Positions 1-9,092 of a stretch of DNA of 54,240 bases are shown one piece after another. Made by a program: the position numbers and the translations under genes. A model generated the notes under the pieces. It was not told where the DNA came from, searched no databases, and saw only the letters and a program-made list of their open reading frames with translations. Origin of the DNA: an uncultured Verrucomicrobiota bacterium (GTDB taxonomy: Bacteria; Verrucomicrobiota; Kiritimatiellia; RFP12; UBA3636); NCBI GenBank assembly GCA_946624575.1, contig CAMOSH010000004.1, positions 1 to 54,240 on the forward strand, in the 5' to 3' direction. Numbering within the stretch: the first letter of the stretch is position 1; each line of letters opens with the position of its first letter.

Positions 1-55
1 GCCTCCGTGCCTCTGTGTGAGAAAGTCTGTTCGTGTCAACTGCGTTTTTTAGGTT
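1..55. repeat. Dispersed repeat copy A (gcctccgtgcctctgtgtgagaaagtctgttcgtgtcaactgcgttttttaggtt)
   Basis: Matches 28693-28747 with a single difference (position 35 g vs a); window edge truncates it. Confidence 0.9.
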
Positions 56-245
56 AACATTTGCGAGCAATGGGTATGATGAAATTCAAATTGTCAATGT
101 GCCAAACCACTAGCCCGCGTCCCAGTCGGCTTTGCGGCCATTTGTCGAGTCCCCTCCGACCGGTATCCGGCCATCCGCCGTCAACTTGACGGCGCGGCCG
201 TTCATGTCCCGTCCCCGGTCACTCGCCATCACCATGTTGAAAAAG

Positions 246-371
246 TTGATAATATCTTCACAATTTGCGTTTTTCCAACATATTATCAAGTTGATAATTG
301 CCCAACAACCAAAAACGTGCATTGGGAAATCAACGCAATTATCAACAATTCAATCAACAAGTGTTGATAAC
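246..371. promoter_or_regulatory. Cluster of TTGATAA/TTATCAA inverted repeats, candidate operator of the downstream XRE regulator
   Basis: Perfect 17-bp palindrome ATTATCAA-G-TTGATAAT at 283-299; ATCAACA-AG-TGTTGAT at 353-368; additional GTTGATAAT at 246 and ATTATCAAC at 338; AT-rich patch in a GC-rich genome immediately upstream of an HTH gene. Confidence 0.55.
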
Positions 372-414
372 TTTTTCTTGCATCGAAACTGGGGGTGTGG
401 GAGAATCTTGGGCC

Positions 415-1170
415 ATGCAACCCATGCTATCAAATGAACAGCCATTTCATCTTCAGGCGCGCAAGGCGCGTCTGAACGCCGGGTTGTCGCAGATGGAACT
501 TGCGGCGAAAGTAGGCTGCCGCCAATCGCAGATTTCAACGTTCGAAGCCGGGATTTCCGGCAAGATTTCGCGCGAAACCCTGGGCCGCATTGCCGAAACG
601 CTGGGAATTGCCGCACCGGCCGCCGAAACTGGAGCAGAAAATGCTCCGGGGCCGGCAACCGGCGCCGCCGGCGCGGTCGCGGCGGGGCAGTTCGGCTGGA
701 GCGGGGCCAATCCCGGAGCGTTCGCCCCGTCCGGAGACCTGAACGCCGCCATGTTCCCGGCGGCGCCCGCGCTCGCGTACTGCCCGGACTGCTCGTGCCT
801 TTCCAACATGCCCTACTTCATGGGCGGCGAGCTTCGTTTTCTGCCACTTGGCCTGTGCGGCGCCGGCGCCAGATGCACGGTTTGCGGCGAAGTGCTTGAG
901 CGCCGCTGCCCGCATTGCAAGGCGCCTGTGCGCGGGCGCGGCGGCTGCTGCGCGGCCTGCGGCGGCGCGCTGATGGCCCTGCCGCAGGGCGCGGTGGCCG
1001 ACGTCGAGTCCTGGGTCCGGGCACAGCGCGCCGCAGTGTCGGCGTACTTGGCGGCATTCACCGGCGCGGGGCCGTGGGCTCCGCCGCCTGCCGCTCCGGC
1101 CGCCGCGCGCTTTGCCAACGGCGCGGCCATGCCGGCCGCTCCCGGCATCTGGCAATTCGGCGTGGGATAG
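415..1170 (+). CDS. XRE-family HTH regulator with Cys-rich (zinc-ribbon-like) C-terminal region
   Basis: LQARKARLNAGLSQMELAAKVGCRQSQISTFEAG is a HTH_3-type motif; several CxxC motifs (CPDC, CTVCGE, CPHC, CAACGG). Start placed at internal ATG 415 of ORF 298-1170. Confidence 0.75.
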   Translation: MQPMLSNEQPFHLQARKARLNAGLSQMELAAKVGCRQSQISTFEAGISGKISRETLGRIAETLGIAAPAAETGAENAPGPATGAAGAVAAGQFGWSGANPGAFAPSGDLNAAMFPAAPALAYCPDCSCLSNMPYFMGGELRFLPLGLCGAGARCTVCGEVLERRCPHCKAPVRGRGGCCAACGGALMALPQGAVADVESWVRAQRAAVSAYLAAFTGAGPWAPPPAAPAAARFANGAAMPAAPGIWQFGVG

Positions 1171-1174
1171 AGCC

Positions 1175-3898
1175 ATGACCGCCGCCTCTGGCACGGACGA
1201 CTGGGACGCCCTGTGCGCGGGCCTGCCACAGGAGGCGCTCGCCATCGTGTCCGAGCTGCTCGGCGCGTCTGAAGACCCGGCCGCACGCGCCGCGGGGCGC
1301 AGGATAGAGTCCCGCATGGGGCTTGTCCTCAGCGCCGAAAGCCCGGACGGGCACCGCCGAATTTTCACGGCGCTGCCGATGTTCCGCCCCGAATTTCGCC
1401 GCCGCGAACCGTTCAATCCCGCGAACTGCAGACAGCTTTCGCCAAACGACGTCCGCGCCTGGTTTTCTCCGGGCGGCCGATTCTCCGAAGCGTCCCCCGG
1501 ATGGGAGAGCCGCCCGGAGCAAATCGAAATGGCCACCGCCGTGGCCGACGCCTTCAACGGCTCCCACCACGCGGTTGTGGAGGCGGGCACCGGTGTCGGC
1601 AAGACGTTCGCGTATCTCGTGCCCGCGGCGATGTGGAGCGTTGCCAACGACACTCCGGTAATCGTCAGCACCAACACCAAGAACCTCCAGGAACAGCTTT
1701 TCCGGAAGGATCTGCCACTGGTGGCGCGATTGCTGCGCTCGCCTGTGCGCTTCGCGCTCGTCAAGGGGCGCGGCAACTACCTATGCCTCTCCCGCCTGGA
1801 AAACCTGATCGAACGACGAGAGGCGGAACTGGTGCGCGGGGAGCTGCCGGCGCTAGCGCGCGCCGTCGCATGGGCCTTTTCCACGCAGGACGGCGATCTG
1901 GCGTCCTTCCATCCCGGCCCGCCGCCCCCGGACGCCGCGCCCGGAATGCGCTTCGCCGACAGGATTTCGTCCAATGGCGATGACTGCCGCGGCCGCAAAT
2001 GCCCGTATTTCCAGCGCTGCTTCGTGCAGAAGGCGCGCGACGCGGCGCTTGCGGCCGACGTGGTCGTCACCAATCACGCCGTGTTTTTCGCGGAACCGGA
2101 CGACAAGCCGCTGGCGCTGCCCAAGGCGGCGCACGTGATCTTCGACGAGGCGCACAATCTGGAGGAGGCGGCCACGGCACATTTCGAGCGCGAAATCGGG
2201 CCGCGTTCGCTAAGGCGGCAGCTGCGCAGGATTCTCGCGCCTCAGCGCCGCGCCGCCTCAGGCGGAAAGGGCGGCGCCGCCGCCGCACTTGGAACGGGCC
2301 TGCTGCCCGATCTTGAGAGGACTCTGCTTTCCGGGCCGGTCATGGCGACTCCGCAGGCGCGCGACGCGATGTTCGCGCTCGTTTCGCGTGCCCGGAGCGC
2401 CTGCGAGGCCGCGGGGCGTTCTGGTGCCGCTTGGTTCCGCGCCCTTGCCCTCTCGCTCGCGGCCGACGGCAATCCACTGCGTCTGCGCCAGCAGACGCTC
2501 GAATCGCGCCACTGGCAGGAGGCCGCGCCGCTGCTGGCGACGTTTCAGGACGATCTCGAAGCCGTCTTTTCCCTCGTTTCGCTTTTTGCCAAGGTCTTCG
2601 CCCCGCGCGTCGACTCCGACGGAGCAGCGGTGCCGCCGCCGCGCACCCCGGTGCTGCCCGCCAGCGGTCATGGAGCCGCAGGCGGCGGTCGCGCCGGAGG
2701 GGAAATCCCCGCCGGAATCCCGCTTGAACTCTCGCCCGCAGCCACCGCCCCGGCTCCGCCATTCTCCGCGCCGTTTGCCCCGCCCTCCCCCGCTTCGCCA
2801 TTCTCCGCGCCATTTGCACCGGGAATCGCCGGCGCAGGCGGGCCGCAGGCGCGGCCGCTTGGATCCACGGTGACCGACCTGGCGCGCCGACTGGAAATCG
2901 CCGTAGCCGCGCTTTCCGAAACGATTGCCGACGTCGAATTCCTCTCCGCCGTCTCCGACGAAGACTGGGTCTACTGGATCGAGCCGGCATTCGCCCCCGG
3001 CGGAAGGAGATTGCCGGAAGCGGGGCTGCGCGCGGCGCCGGTGGAAATCGCCAGATTCCTGGCGGAGGGACTTTTCGCCAAGCGCGACAGCGTCGTTCTC
3101 TGCAGCGCCACCATGAGCGCCGGCGGCAGCACGAAATTCCTTTCGCGCAGGCTGGGACTGGATTTGGTCAGGACGGCCAATCCAGGCGGCGTGGTGGAAA
3201 CGCGCCTTGGTTCGCCGTTCGACTATCAGCGCCAGTGTCTGGCCGCGGTGCCGATGCACCTGCCCGAATCCATGGGGCCAGGCGGCGGCGGCGACTCCCC
3301 GGACGCCCCCTTCCCGGTCGCTTTCGGCGACATGACGGCGCGTCTGGCCATCGCCGCCCGCGGCGGGACCCTGGTGCTTTTCACCAGCTACCGCACGATG
3401 AGGGCCGTCGCCGCAAGAATGCTGCCCGCGCTGCAAGAAGCCGGCATCGCGCTTCTCATGCAGGGTGCGGGAGCCTCGCGCGAGGAAATTACCGCGCGCT
3501 TTCGCGACGGCGACTCCCCGTCGGTCCTGCTTGGCACCGACTCGTTCTGGGAAGGAGTGGATCTCGTTGGCGACGCCCTGCGATGCCTCGTCATCGCAAA
3601 ACTCCCCTTCGATTCCCCGGGCAACCCGCTCGTGGACGCGCGCGGCGAACGCGTCGCACGCGACGGCGGCAATGCATTCAGGGACTATTCTCTGCCCGCC
3701 GCCGCCATACGCCTGCGCCAGGGATTCGGCCGCCTCATACGCAACAAGGGCGACCGCGGAGTCGTAGTAATAGCCGATCCTCGCATCTGGACGAAAAACT
3801 ACGGCGGCGTGTTCCGCAGGGACCTACCAGTAGAGGCGCGCCGCTTTTCGGACACCGATTCGCTCTGCGCGGCCGCAGCGCCTTTCTTCGCGCGTTGA
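1175..3898 (+). CDS. dinG: DinG-family ATP-dependent DNA helicase
   Basis: Walker A EAGTGVGKTFAYLVPA, DEAH box VIFDEAHNLEEA, C-terminal TDSFWEGVDLVGDALRCLVIAKLPF and RQGFGRLIRNKGDRGVVVIADPR; ATG 4 nt after the preceding stop. Confidence 0.88.
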   Translation: MTAASGTDDWDALCAGLPQEALAIVSELLGASEDPAARAAGRRIESRMGLVLSAESPDGHRRIFTALPMFRPEFRRREPFNPANCRQLSPNDVRAWFSPGGRFSEASPGWESRPEQIEMATAVADAFNGSHHAVVEAGTGVGKTFAYLVPAAMWSVANDTPVIVSTNTKNLQEQLFRKDLPLVARLLRSPVRFALVKGRGNYLCLSRLENLIERREAELVRGELPALARAVAWAFSTQDGDLASFHPGPPPPDAAPGMRFADRISSNGDDCRGRKCPYFQRCFVQKARDAALAADVVVTNHAVFFAEPDDKPLALPKAAHVIFDEAHNLEEAATAHFEREIGPRSLRRQLRRILAPQRRAASGGKGGAAAALGTGLLPDLERTLLSGPVMATPQARDAMFALVSRARSACEAAGRSGAAWFRALALSLAADGNPLRLRQQTLESRHWQEAAPLLATFQDDLEAVFSLVSLFAKVFAPRVDSDGAAVPPPRTPVLPASGHGAAGGGRAGGEIPAGIPLELSPAATAPAPPFSAPFAPPSPASPFSAPFAPGIAGAGGPQARPLGSTVTDLARRLEIAVAALSETIADVEFLSAVSDEDWVYWIEPAFAPGGRRLPEAGLRAAPVEIARFLAEGLFAKRDSVVLCSATMSAGGSTKFLSRRLGLDLVRTANPGGVVETRLGSPFDYQRQCLAAVPMHLPESMGPGGGGDSPDAPFPVAFGDMTARLAIAARGGTLVLFTSYRTMRAVAARMLPALQEAGIALLMQGAGASREEITARFRDGDSPSVLLGTDSFWEGVDLVGDALRCLVIAKLPFDSPGNPLVDARGERVARDGGNAFRDYSLPAAAIRLRQGFGRLIRNKGDRGVVVIADPRIWTKNYGGVFRRDLPVEARRFSDTDSLCAAAAPFFAR

Positions 3899-4034
3899 TT
3901 CTCCGCTTTGCCGGATTTCCGGATCGTCAGATCACCGGATCGTCGGATTGTCATCTTGAAGTAGCGGCCCTTAGGCCGTACCCAACCTTTTCAGGTCATT
4001 CGGTTACAAACTTCATTGAAATCGACTTCCGCGC

Positions 4035-7000
4035 ATGACCGACATCATCGAAGAACTGAAGCAAAACAAGGAGCTCGGCGCCAAAAGGCTGGTCGGCGAA
4101 TACAGGGCCGGTCTGCTCGTCCTGGCGCAGCGCCTCTGCAACGACGCCGGCGACGCCGAGGAGCTGGTGAACCGCACGTTCGCCGCCGCGATCGACGGCA
4201 TCGACGGCTTTCTCGCGCAGTCGTCGTTCTTCACCTGGCTTTGCCAGATTCTCGTGAATCTCAACGCCAACGACACGCGCCGCAAGTCCTGCACCAACGA
4301 AATCTACCCCGGCGAGCTGCCCGACGTCGCCGACGATTCCGCGAATGACGCGGTGTACAAGGCGCTCGACGCCAAGGCGTTGCGCGACGCGATCTCGACG
4401 CTCCCCGCCGACATCCGCAAAACGCTCATGATGCACTACTTCATGGACCTTTCCGTGAAGGATGTGGCGCGGCTCCTCGCAATCCCGGTGGGAACCGTGA
4501 AGTGGCGACTTCTCTACGCGCGCCAGATTCTCGCGGTGAAGCTCGGCGCCGCCGCCAGAAAACCCGGCGTGAAAACGCTCCTGATGGCGCTCGCCCTCTG
4601 CGGCCTCACCGCCCTCGGCGCGGCGGTTTACCGCATCGCCGTTTCCTCCGGCGTTTCACAGGACACGGGCGGCGAAGCCGCAATCCTGGAGAGTGCAACC
4701 GCCGATCTCCCCGATCTCCCCGATCCCTCCGATCAACCCGATTCCCCCAATCCCCCCGATCCATCCGATCCATCCGGAATCACCGGTTGGACCGGAATCA
4801 CCGGGTGGACCGGAACCAACCTTCTACTTTCAACCAAAAGAACAACAGACATGAAGAAAAAATCACTCCTCGCAGCCGCGCTTGGCACGGCCGCCCTTGC
4901 CACCACCACCGCCTCCGCCGACACGCTCCACCTCACCGCAAGCGACGCTTCCGGCAAGTCGTCCTTCATCACCTGGAACGTTTCGGGCGGCGGCACTGCC
5001 ACGCCGTCTTCCGGAAACGACTATGTGAACGAAGGCTACACGATTCGCACTCCAAACAAAACGAGCGGCAATCCAATAACGCAAGTGTTTTCAGGTGGTT
5101 CGCTGACAATGGGAGATTACTCTGCAGGCAAAGCAGGAAATCTCGCAATCACCCAAAACACGAACCAGGTCATCCGGTTCGACAACGACGGCGTGGTTTT
5201 GAGATATGGCCGCTTCGTGCCGTACATCAGCAGAAAAGAGATTACATACGCGGGCACGATTACTGTCGAGTCACCGAAAGGTCGCCCATATCTTTTTGAA
5301 ATCGCCGATACATCAGGCCACCCTGCCAACACCAACGTATTTTCGGCCACGATTAAAGGCGGGGCGGACGCCGAATTCGCGATTGTGAACAGCGGAGCCG
5401 AAAACCCCAATGGCTATGCGATCCTTCAGCCCTCGACCGATACCTCATTCGCGGGAACGTTGACAATCGGCAAAGTTGATTACGGTTTACGCCCGACCGC
5501 ATCACTCTATCCCGTCCGCGCCGAATACAGAAGCACAAGGACATGGCCCGGAACGATTCACGTAAAGGAAGGATCGCTGCTGCGGGCGCAATACGGAAGC
5601 ACGCGATGGACGATGGGGACCCTCGTCCTCGACAGCGGCGCGACTCTCCATCTGCGCGTGAACGGTAGCAACTTCTCAACCATTACCCTCACCGAATCGC
5701 TTGATGTCGCGGAGGGGGCGATTCTCGACATTGGGGGAGCGCCAGGGGAAAGCGACAAGTCTGCCAAGGAGTGGGTTGTCATGACGCTTCCGCAGGAAAA
5801 GGGAACAATACCTCTCGAAAACTTCACTCTTTCCGGCGTCCCGTCCTTCCCGTCCGACCTCCCCAAGTACACTCTTGAAACCAACGCCGTGGATGGAGTC
5901 TGGCAGTTGATTCTCAAGAAATCCGCACATGACTACCTCGCCGTAAATGACGACACTGGCGGTTATTCGGCGGTCGCGGAGGTTCCTTCGGCCATGACGA
6001 CAGGAACGTCCTGGGCGGGCGGCGCCGCGCCAGGCCCGGGATGCGACTATGTCGCGCAAAAGGACAAAGGCGGTCTGACTGCCTATCCGATAATCCGCAC
6101 TCCGTATCAAAAAACACCGTATGTTTTCCCCGGCGACTCCCTCGTCCTCGGATCGGGAGGCCAGCTTCTTTCATGCTCCAAGGAAGTGGAGTTCCCGCTG
6201 CTCGTCCTCTCCGCTAACACGACATACATTCTGTCGCTTCCCGGCAATGGTACGCATCTGCGCGGCGCAATCCAGACGGTCGGCGGCTCCGACACCTATC
6301 CGCAGAAGATCCAGGCCTACATGAGGGGACTCAACACCGTGGACGCCGACATGTCCGGAAATGGCGCGATTTGGGTGACGGGGCGCAATTCTTCAACCAA
6401 TCCTTTCGGCGACATAGAGTTCACGGCGCTCAACACGAATTTCACGGGCAAGATCAAGGTCTGCGCCGTGGGGCCGACTGAATCATCGGCTGCCAATCCG
6501 CCATCGAATTCGGATTACAGGCACGAGCGCGTCTTCGTGACGGACGCCCGCAACCTCGGCGGGGCGCTCGACGAGTTCCGCGCCGACGCGCTGGAACTGG
6601 CCGACTACTCCGTCCTGGAGGCCCGGAACGACGTTGACCTCAACGTCGCGAACCGCGGCGTGAAGGTGACCGGCAACGCCGGCTTCGCCGCGCCCGCAGA
6701 CGTCACGCTCGCGATCTCGAACGACATCACGTGGAACGGCGCGGCCAGCAAGACCGGCGCCGGAACGCTCGCCCTCGGCGGCGCGCCGCTCATCGCCTCC
6801 GGCGCCACCGCCGAGCTTGAGGTGCAGGAGGGCTTCCTCCAGGCGCTTTCAACCAACGCCGTGAACGGCGTCTCCGTTTCGTTCACTGACGGCGCGTACC
6901 TGCTGGTCGATCCAGCGGCGACTGGAGACGTCGCGACCTTCGGCGCGGTCGATCTCTCGGATAATCCTTTCGGCGGCGATCTGCCGGTGGCGTTCGCGCT

Positions 7001-7211
7001 TCCCGCGCTGGCAGGCGAGTCCGACAGCTACCGCTACCCCAACGTCGCCGTCGCGACCGTGAAGGACTCTGCAACGGCCTCGGCGCTCAGTCTCTCGGCA
7101 AAGAAGATCAAGGGCCATGGCGTCACCTTCGCCACCCGCACCAACGATGACGGCACAGTGACCATCCTCGCCTCGATCAGCCAGAACGCCTTCGTCATGG
7201 TAGTGCGATAA
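4035..7211 (+). CDS. ECF sigma factor with TM segment, frame open into a secreted beta-strand-repeat protein
   Basis: Sigma70 r2-like region (AQRLCNDAGDAEELVNRTFAAAIDGIDGFLAQSSFFTWLCQILVNLNANDTRRK) and r4-like region (LPADIRKTLMMHYFMDLSVKDVARLLAIPVGTVKWRLLYARQ), TM KTLLMALALCGLTALGAAVYRIAV, linker, then a signal peptide; no stop codon between. Confidence 0.7.
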   Translation: MTDIIEELKQNKELGAKRLVGEYRAGLLVLAQRLCNDAGDAEELVNRTFAAAIDGIDGFLAQSSFFTWLCQILVNLNANDTRRKSCTNEIYPGELPDVADDSANDAVYKALDAKALRDAISTLPADIRKTLMMHYFMDLSVKDVARLLAIPVGTVKWRLLYARQILAVKLGAAARKPGVKTLLMALALCGLTALGAAVYRIAVSSGVSQDTGGEAAILESATADLPDLPDPSDQPDSPNPPDPSDPSGITGWTGITGWTGTNLLLSTKRTTDMKKKSLLAAALGTAALATTTASADTLHLTASDASGKSSFITWNVSGGGTATPSSGNDYVNEGYTIRTPNKTSGNPITQVFSGGSLTMGDYSAGKAGNLAITQNTNQVIRFDNDGVVLRYGRFVPYISRKEITYAGTITVESPKGRPYLFEIADTSGHPANTNVFSATIKGGADAEFAIVNSGAENPNGYAILQPSTDTSFAGTLTIGKVDYGLRPTASLYPVRAEYRSTRTWPGTIHVKEGSLLRAQYGSTRWTMGTLVLDSGATLHLRVNGSNFSTITLTESLDVAEGAILDIGGAPGESDKSAKEWVVMTLPQEKGTIPLENFTLSGVPSFPSDLPKYTLETNAVDGVWQLILKKSAHDYLAVNDDTGGYSAVAEVPSAMTTGTSWAGGAAPGPGCDYVAQKDKGGLTAYPIIRTPYQKTPYVFPGDSLVLGSGGQLLSCSKEVEFPLLVLSANTTYILSLPGNGTHLRGAIQTVGGSDTYPQKIQAYMRGLNTVDADMSGNGAIWVTGRNSSTNPFGDIEFTALNTNFTGKIKVCAVGPTESSAANPPSNSDYRHERVFVTDARNLGGALDEFRADALELADYSVLEARNDVDLNVANRGVKVTGNAGFAAPADVTLAISNDITWNGAASKTGAGTLALGGAPLIASGATAELEVQEGFLQALSTNAVNGVSVSFTDGAYLLVDPAATGDVATFGAVDLSDNPFGGDLPVAFALPALAGESDSYRYPNVAVATVKDSATASALSLSAKKIKGHGVTFATRTNDDGTVTILASISQNAFVMVVR
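4702..4815. repeat. Short tandem array of GATC-centred 9-mers followed by an 18-nt unit (ggaatcaccggktggacc) x2
   Basis: ccgatctcc ccgatctcc ccgatccct ccgatcaac ... ccgatccat ccgatccat; all in multiples of 3. Confidence 0.75.
4851..7211 (+). CDS. Secreted autotransporter-type beta-strand repeat protein (internal start within ORF 4035-7211)
   Basis: ATG at 4851 begins MKKKSLLAAALGTAALATTTASA (typical signal peptide); later SNDITWNGAASKTGAGTLALGG resembles PATR motifs. Confidence 0.6.
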   Translation: MKKKSLLAAALGTAALATTTASADTLHLTASDASGKSSFITWNVSGGGTATPSSGNDYVNEGYTIRTPNKTSGNPITQVFSGGSLTMGDYSAGKAGNLAITQNTNQVIRFDNDGVVLRYGRFVPYISRKEITYAGTITVESPKGRPYLFEIADTSGHPANTNVFSATIKGGADAEFAIVNSGAENPNGYAILQPSTDTSFAGTLTIGKVDYGLRPTASLYPVRAEYRSTRTWPGTIHVKEGSLLRAQYGSTRWTMGTLVLDSGATLHLRVNGSNFSTITLTESLDVAEGAILDIGGAPGESDKSAKEWVVMTLPQEKGTIPLENFTLSGVPSFPSDLPKYTLETNAVDGVWQLILKKSAHDYLAVNDDTGGYSAVAEVPSAMTTGTSWAGGAAPGPGCDYVAQKDKGGLTAYPIIRTPYQKTPYVFPGDSLVLGSGGQLLSCSKEVEFPLLVLSANTTYILSLPGNGTHLRGAIQTVGGSDTYPQKIQAYMRGLNTVDADMSGNGAIWVTGRNSSTNPFGDIEFTALNTNFTGKIKVCAVGPTESSAANPPSNSDYRHERVFVTDARNLGGALDEFRADALELADYSVLEARNDVDLNVANRGVKVTGNAGFAAPADVTLAISNDITWNGAASKTGAGTLALGGAPLIASGATAELEVQEGFLQALSTNAVNGVSVSFTDGAYLLVDPAATGDVATFGAVDLSDNPFGGDLPVAFALPALAGESDSYRYPNVAVATVKDSATASALSLSAKKIKGHGVTFATRTNDDGTVTILASISQNAFVMVVR

Positions 7212-7218
7212 CTGGAAG

Positions 7219-7385
7219 CCTAGGAAGTCCTGGGTAGCCCTAGGAACCCTAGGAACCCTAGGGAGCCCTAGGAGCCCTAGGGAACCCTAGGAAGCCCTAG
7301 GAGCCCTAGGAATCCTAGGAACCCTAGGGAGCCCTAGGGAGCCCTAGGAACCCTAGGGAGCCCTAGGAGCCTAGGAGTCCTAGGG
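7219..7385 (+). repeat. CTAG array 1 (units like CCCTAGGAA / CCCTAGGGAG)
   Basis: 17 CTAG tetramers in about 170 bp, period about 9-10 nt, purine-rich spacers on the + strand. Confidence 0.9.
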
Positions 7386-7403
7386 AGCCACAGTCAAATA
7401 AAT

Positions 7404-9092
7404 TTGAACAGCATGAGCATCAGAGTTTTGCAAATCGGAGTTCTTTCGGCCGCCATTGCCGCCACCGCCGCCACCGCCACAGCAAACTCCGCCTCCCCCT
7501 CCGCCGCCACCGCCACAGCAAACTCCGCCACCCCCTCCGCCGCCGCCCCTGCGCTTTCCTGGCACCTTCCCCCCACCGCCCGCATCGAGGGCGACAGGCT
7601 GATCGTGGAAGTGCCGAAGGGCGACCCGGAGCGAACAGTCGAAGCCCACGCGCAGTGCACGACGCAGCTCGACCTCTCGCCCTACCTCGCCGGCGGGCGC
7701 GGCCTGCATCTCTCCGTCCGCGTCCGCGCAAGCGATATCACCAAGCCGGACTACCGCTGGAACGGCGTCAAGTGCATGTTCCGGTATGTTTCCGACTCGA
7801 CCGGCCAGCTCGCGCACCCCGGCGCCGTGCTGCCGATCGGCTCGTTCGACTGGCGCACGGCCAATCTGCATCTGAGTTTCCTCAACACCCACGGCCTGCC
7901 CGTCGATGGCAAGGCGACGCTCGTCCTCGGCCTCCAGGGCTGCTCGGGCCGCGCCGAGTTCGACCTTTCGTCGCTCTCCATCGTCTCCGAGGACGTGGGC
8001 GTCCCGTTCGCCGAATACCGCGACTACGCAGTGGAATACCCGGAGGGCGAAGGGCCGGATGATCCCGGCCGCCGGCGCTGGCGCGGCTGCATGTCTCCGG
8101 GCGGGCGCTACACGACGGAGGAGGACGTCGAAACCCTCCACCAGTGGGGCGCGACCCTCATCCGCTACCAGATCAACCGCAACTGGTGGAAGCTGGATGA
8201 CAACCAGGACCTCGACGAATACGCGCGCTGGGTTGACTGGCGCCTCGACAACGTCGAAGACGTGCTGCGCTGGTGCGAAGCGCGCGGCATGAAGGTCTGC
8301 ATCGACCTGCACGCCCTGCCTGGCGGCAAGTGGGGCGAGCGCGAACGCGAGCCGCTGGAAATGAACATGTTCAGCGACGACCGCTACGCCGCCGCCTTCG
8401 TCGATACCTGGCGGCGCATCGCCACGCGCTTCAAGGGACACCCCGCGCTCTACGGCTACGACCTCGTGAACGAGCCCTCGCAGCGCCGTCCGCTCAGGCA
8501 CAGCTTCTGGCAGATCCAGCTCGACGCCGCCCGCGCCATCCGCGAAATCGACCCCGTGACGCCGATCGTCTTCGCCGGCAACAACGCCTCGCACGCACCC
8601 GACTTCCGCTACCTCGTGCCGATTCCTCTGGACAACGTCATCTACGAGGTTCACTGCTACCACCCGCACTCCTTCACGCACCAGGGCGTGTCCGGAAATG
8701 CGTTTTCCACGGCCGAGCACCCGATCACTTGGCCGGGCGCCGATCCGCGCACCGGCGAAGTCTGGAACAAGGACTGGCTGCGCAAGCAGCTCCAGCCCGT
8801 GCGCGACTTCCAGCTGCGGCACCACGCGAAAATCTTCGTCGGGGAATTCAGCGCAGCGGCCTGGGCGCCGGGCGCGGAAAACTACCTGCGCGACTGCATC
8901 GACCTCTTCGAGGAATACGGCTGGGACTGGACCTACCACGCCTTCCGCGAAGCGCCGTGCTGGGATGTCGAGAAAATCCTGCCGGAAGGCATTGAGCCCT
9001 CTACCAGCAACAACAAGCTGCTGATCGACGCCCCGGCCGACACGCCCCGCAAGCGCGCCCTGCTGGACGGCCTTGCGGAAAAAAACAGTTGA
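7404..9092 (+). CDS. Secreted glycoside hydrolase family 5-like (cellulase/endoglucanase-type)
   Basis: Ala/Thr-rich signal/linker, YDLVNEPSQ acid motif, YEVHCYHPHSFTHQG, IFVGEFSA; (beta/alpha)8 GH5-like layout. Confidence 0.75.
   Translation: MNSMSIRVLQIGVLSAAIAATAATATANSASPSAATATANSATPSAAAPALSWHLPPTARIEGDRLIVEVPKGDPERTVEAHAQCTTQLDLSPYLAGGRGLHLSVRVRASDITKPDYRWNGVKCMFRYVSDSTGQLAHPGAVLPIGSFDWRTANLHLSFLNTHGLPVDGKATLVLGLQGCSGRAEFDLSSLSIVSEDVGVPFAEYRDYAVEYPEGEGPDDPGRRRWRGCMSPGGRYTTEEDVETLHQWGATLIRYQINRNWWKLDDNQDLDEYARWVDWRLDNVEDVLRWCEARGMKVCIDLHALPGGKWGEREREPLEMNMFSDDRYAAAFVDTWRRIATRFKGHPALYGYDLVNEPSQRRPLRHSFWQIQLDAARAIREIDPVTPIVFAGNNASHAPDFRYLVPIPLDNVIYEVHCYHPHSFTHQGVSGNAFSTAEHPITWPGADPRTGEVWNKDWLRKQLQPVRDFQLRHHAKIFVGEFSAAAWAPGAENYLRDCIDLFEEYGWDWTYHAFREAPCWDVEKILPEGIEPSTSNNKLLIDAPADTPRKRALLDGLAEKNS

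Noticed and set aside
246-371. Replication origin with DnaA boxes
   Set aside because: TTATCAACA differs from the DnaA box consensus TTATNCACA, no dnaA/dnaN here; better explained as regulator operators, although rpmH-rnpA is in the window.
535-3436. Long minus-strand ORFs opposite the XRE and dinG genes
   Set aside because: No motifs; coding evidence is strong on the + strand.
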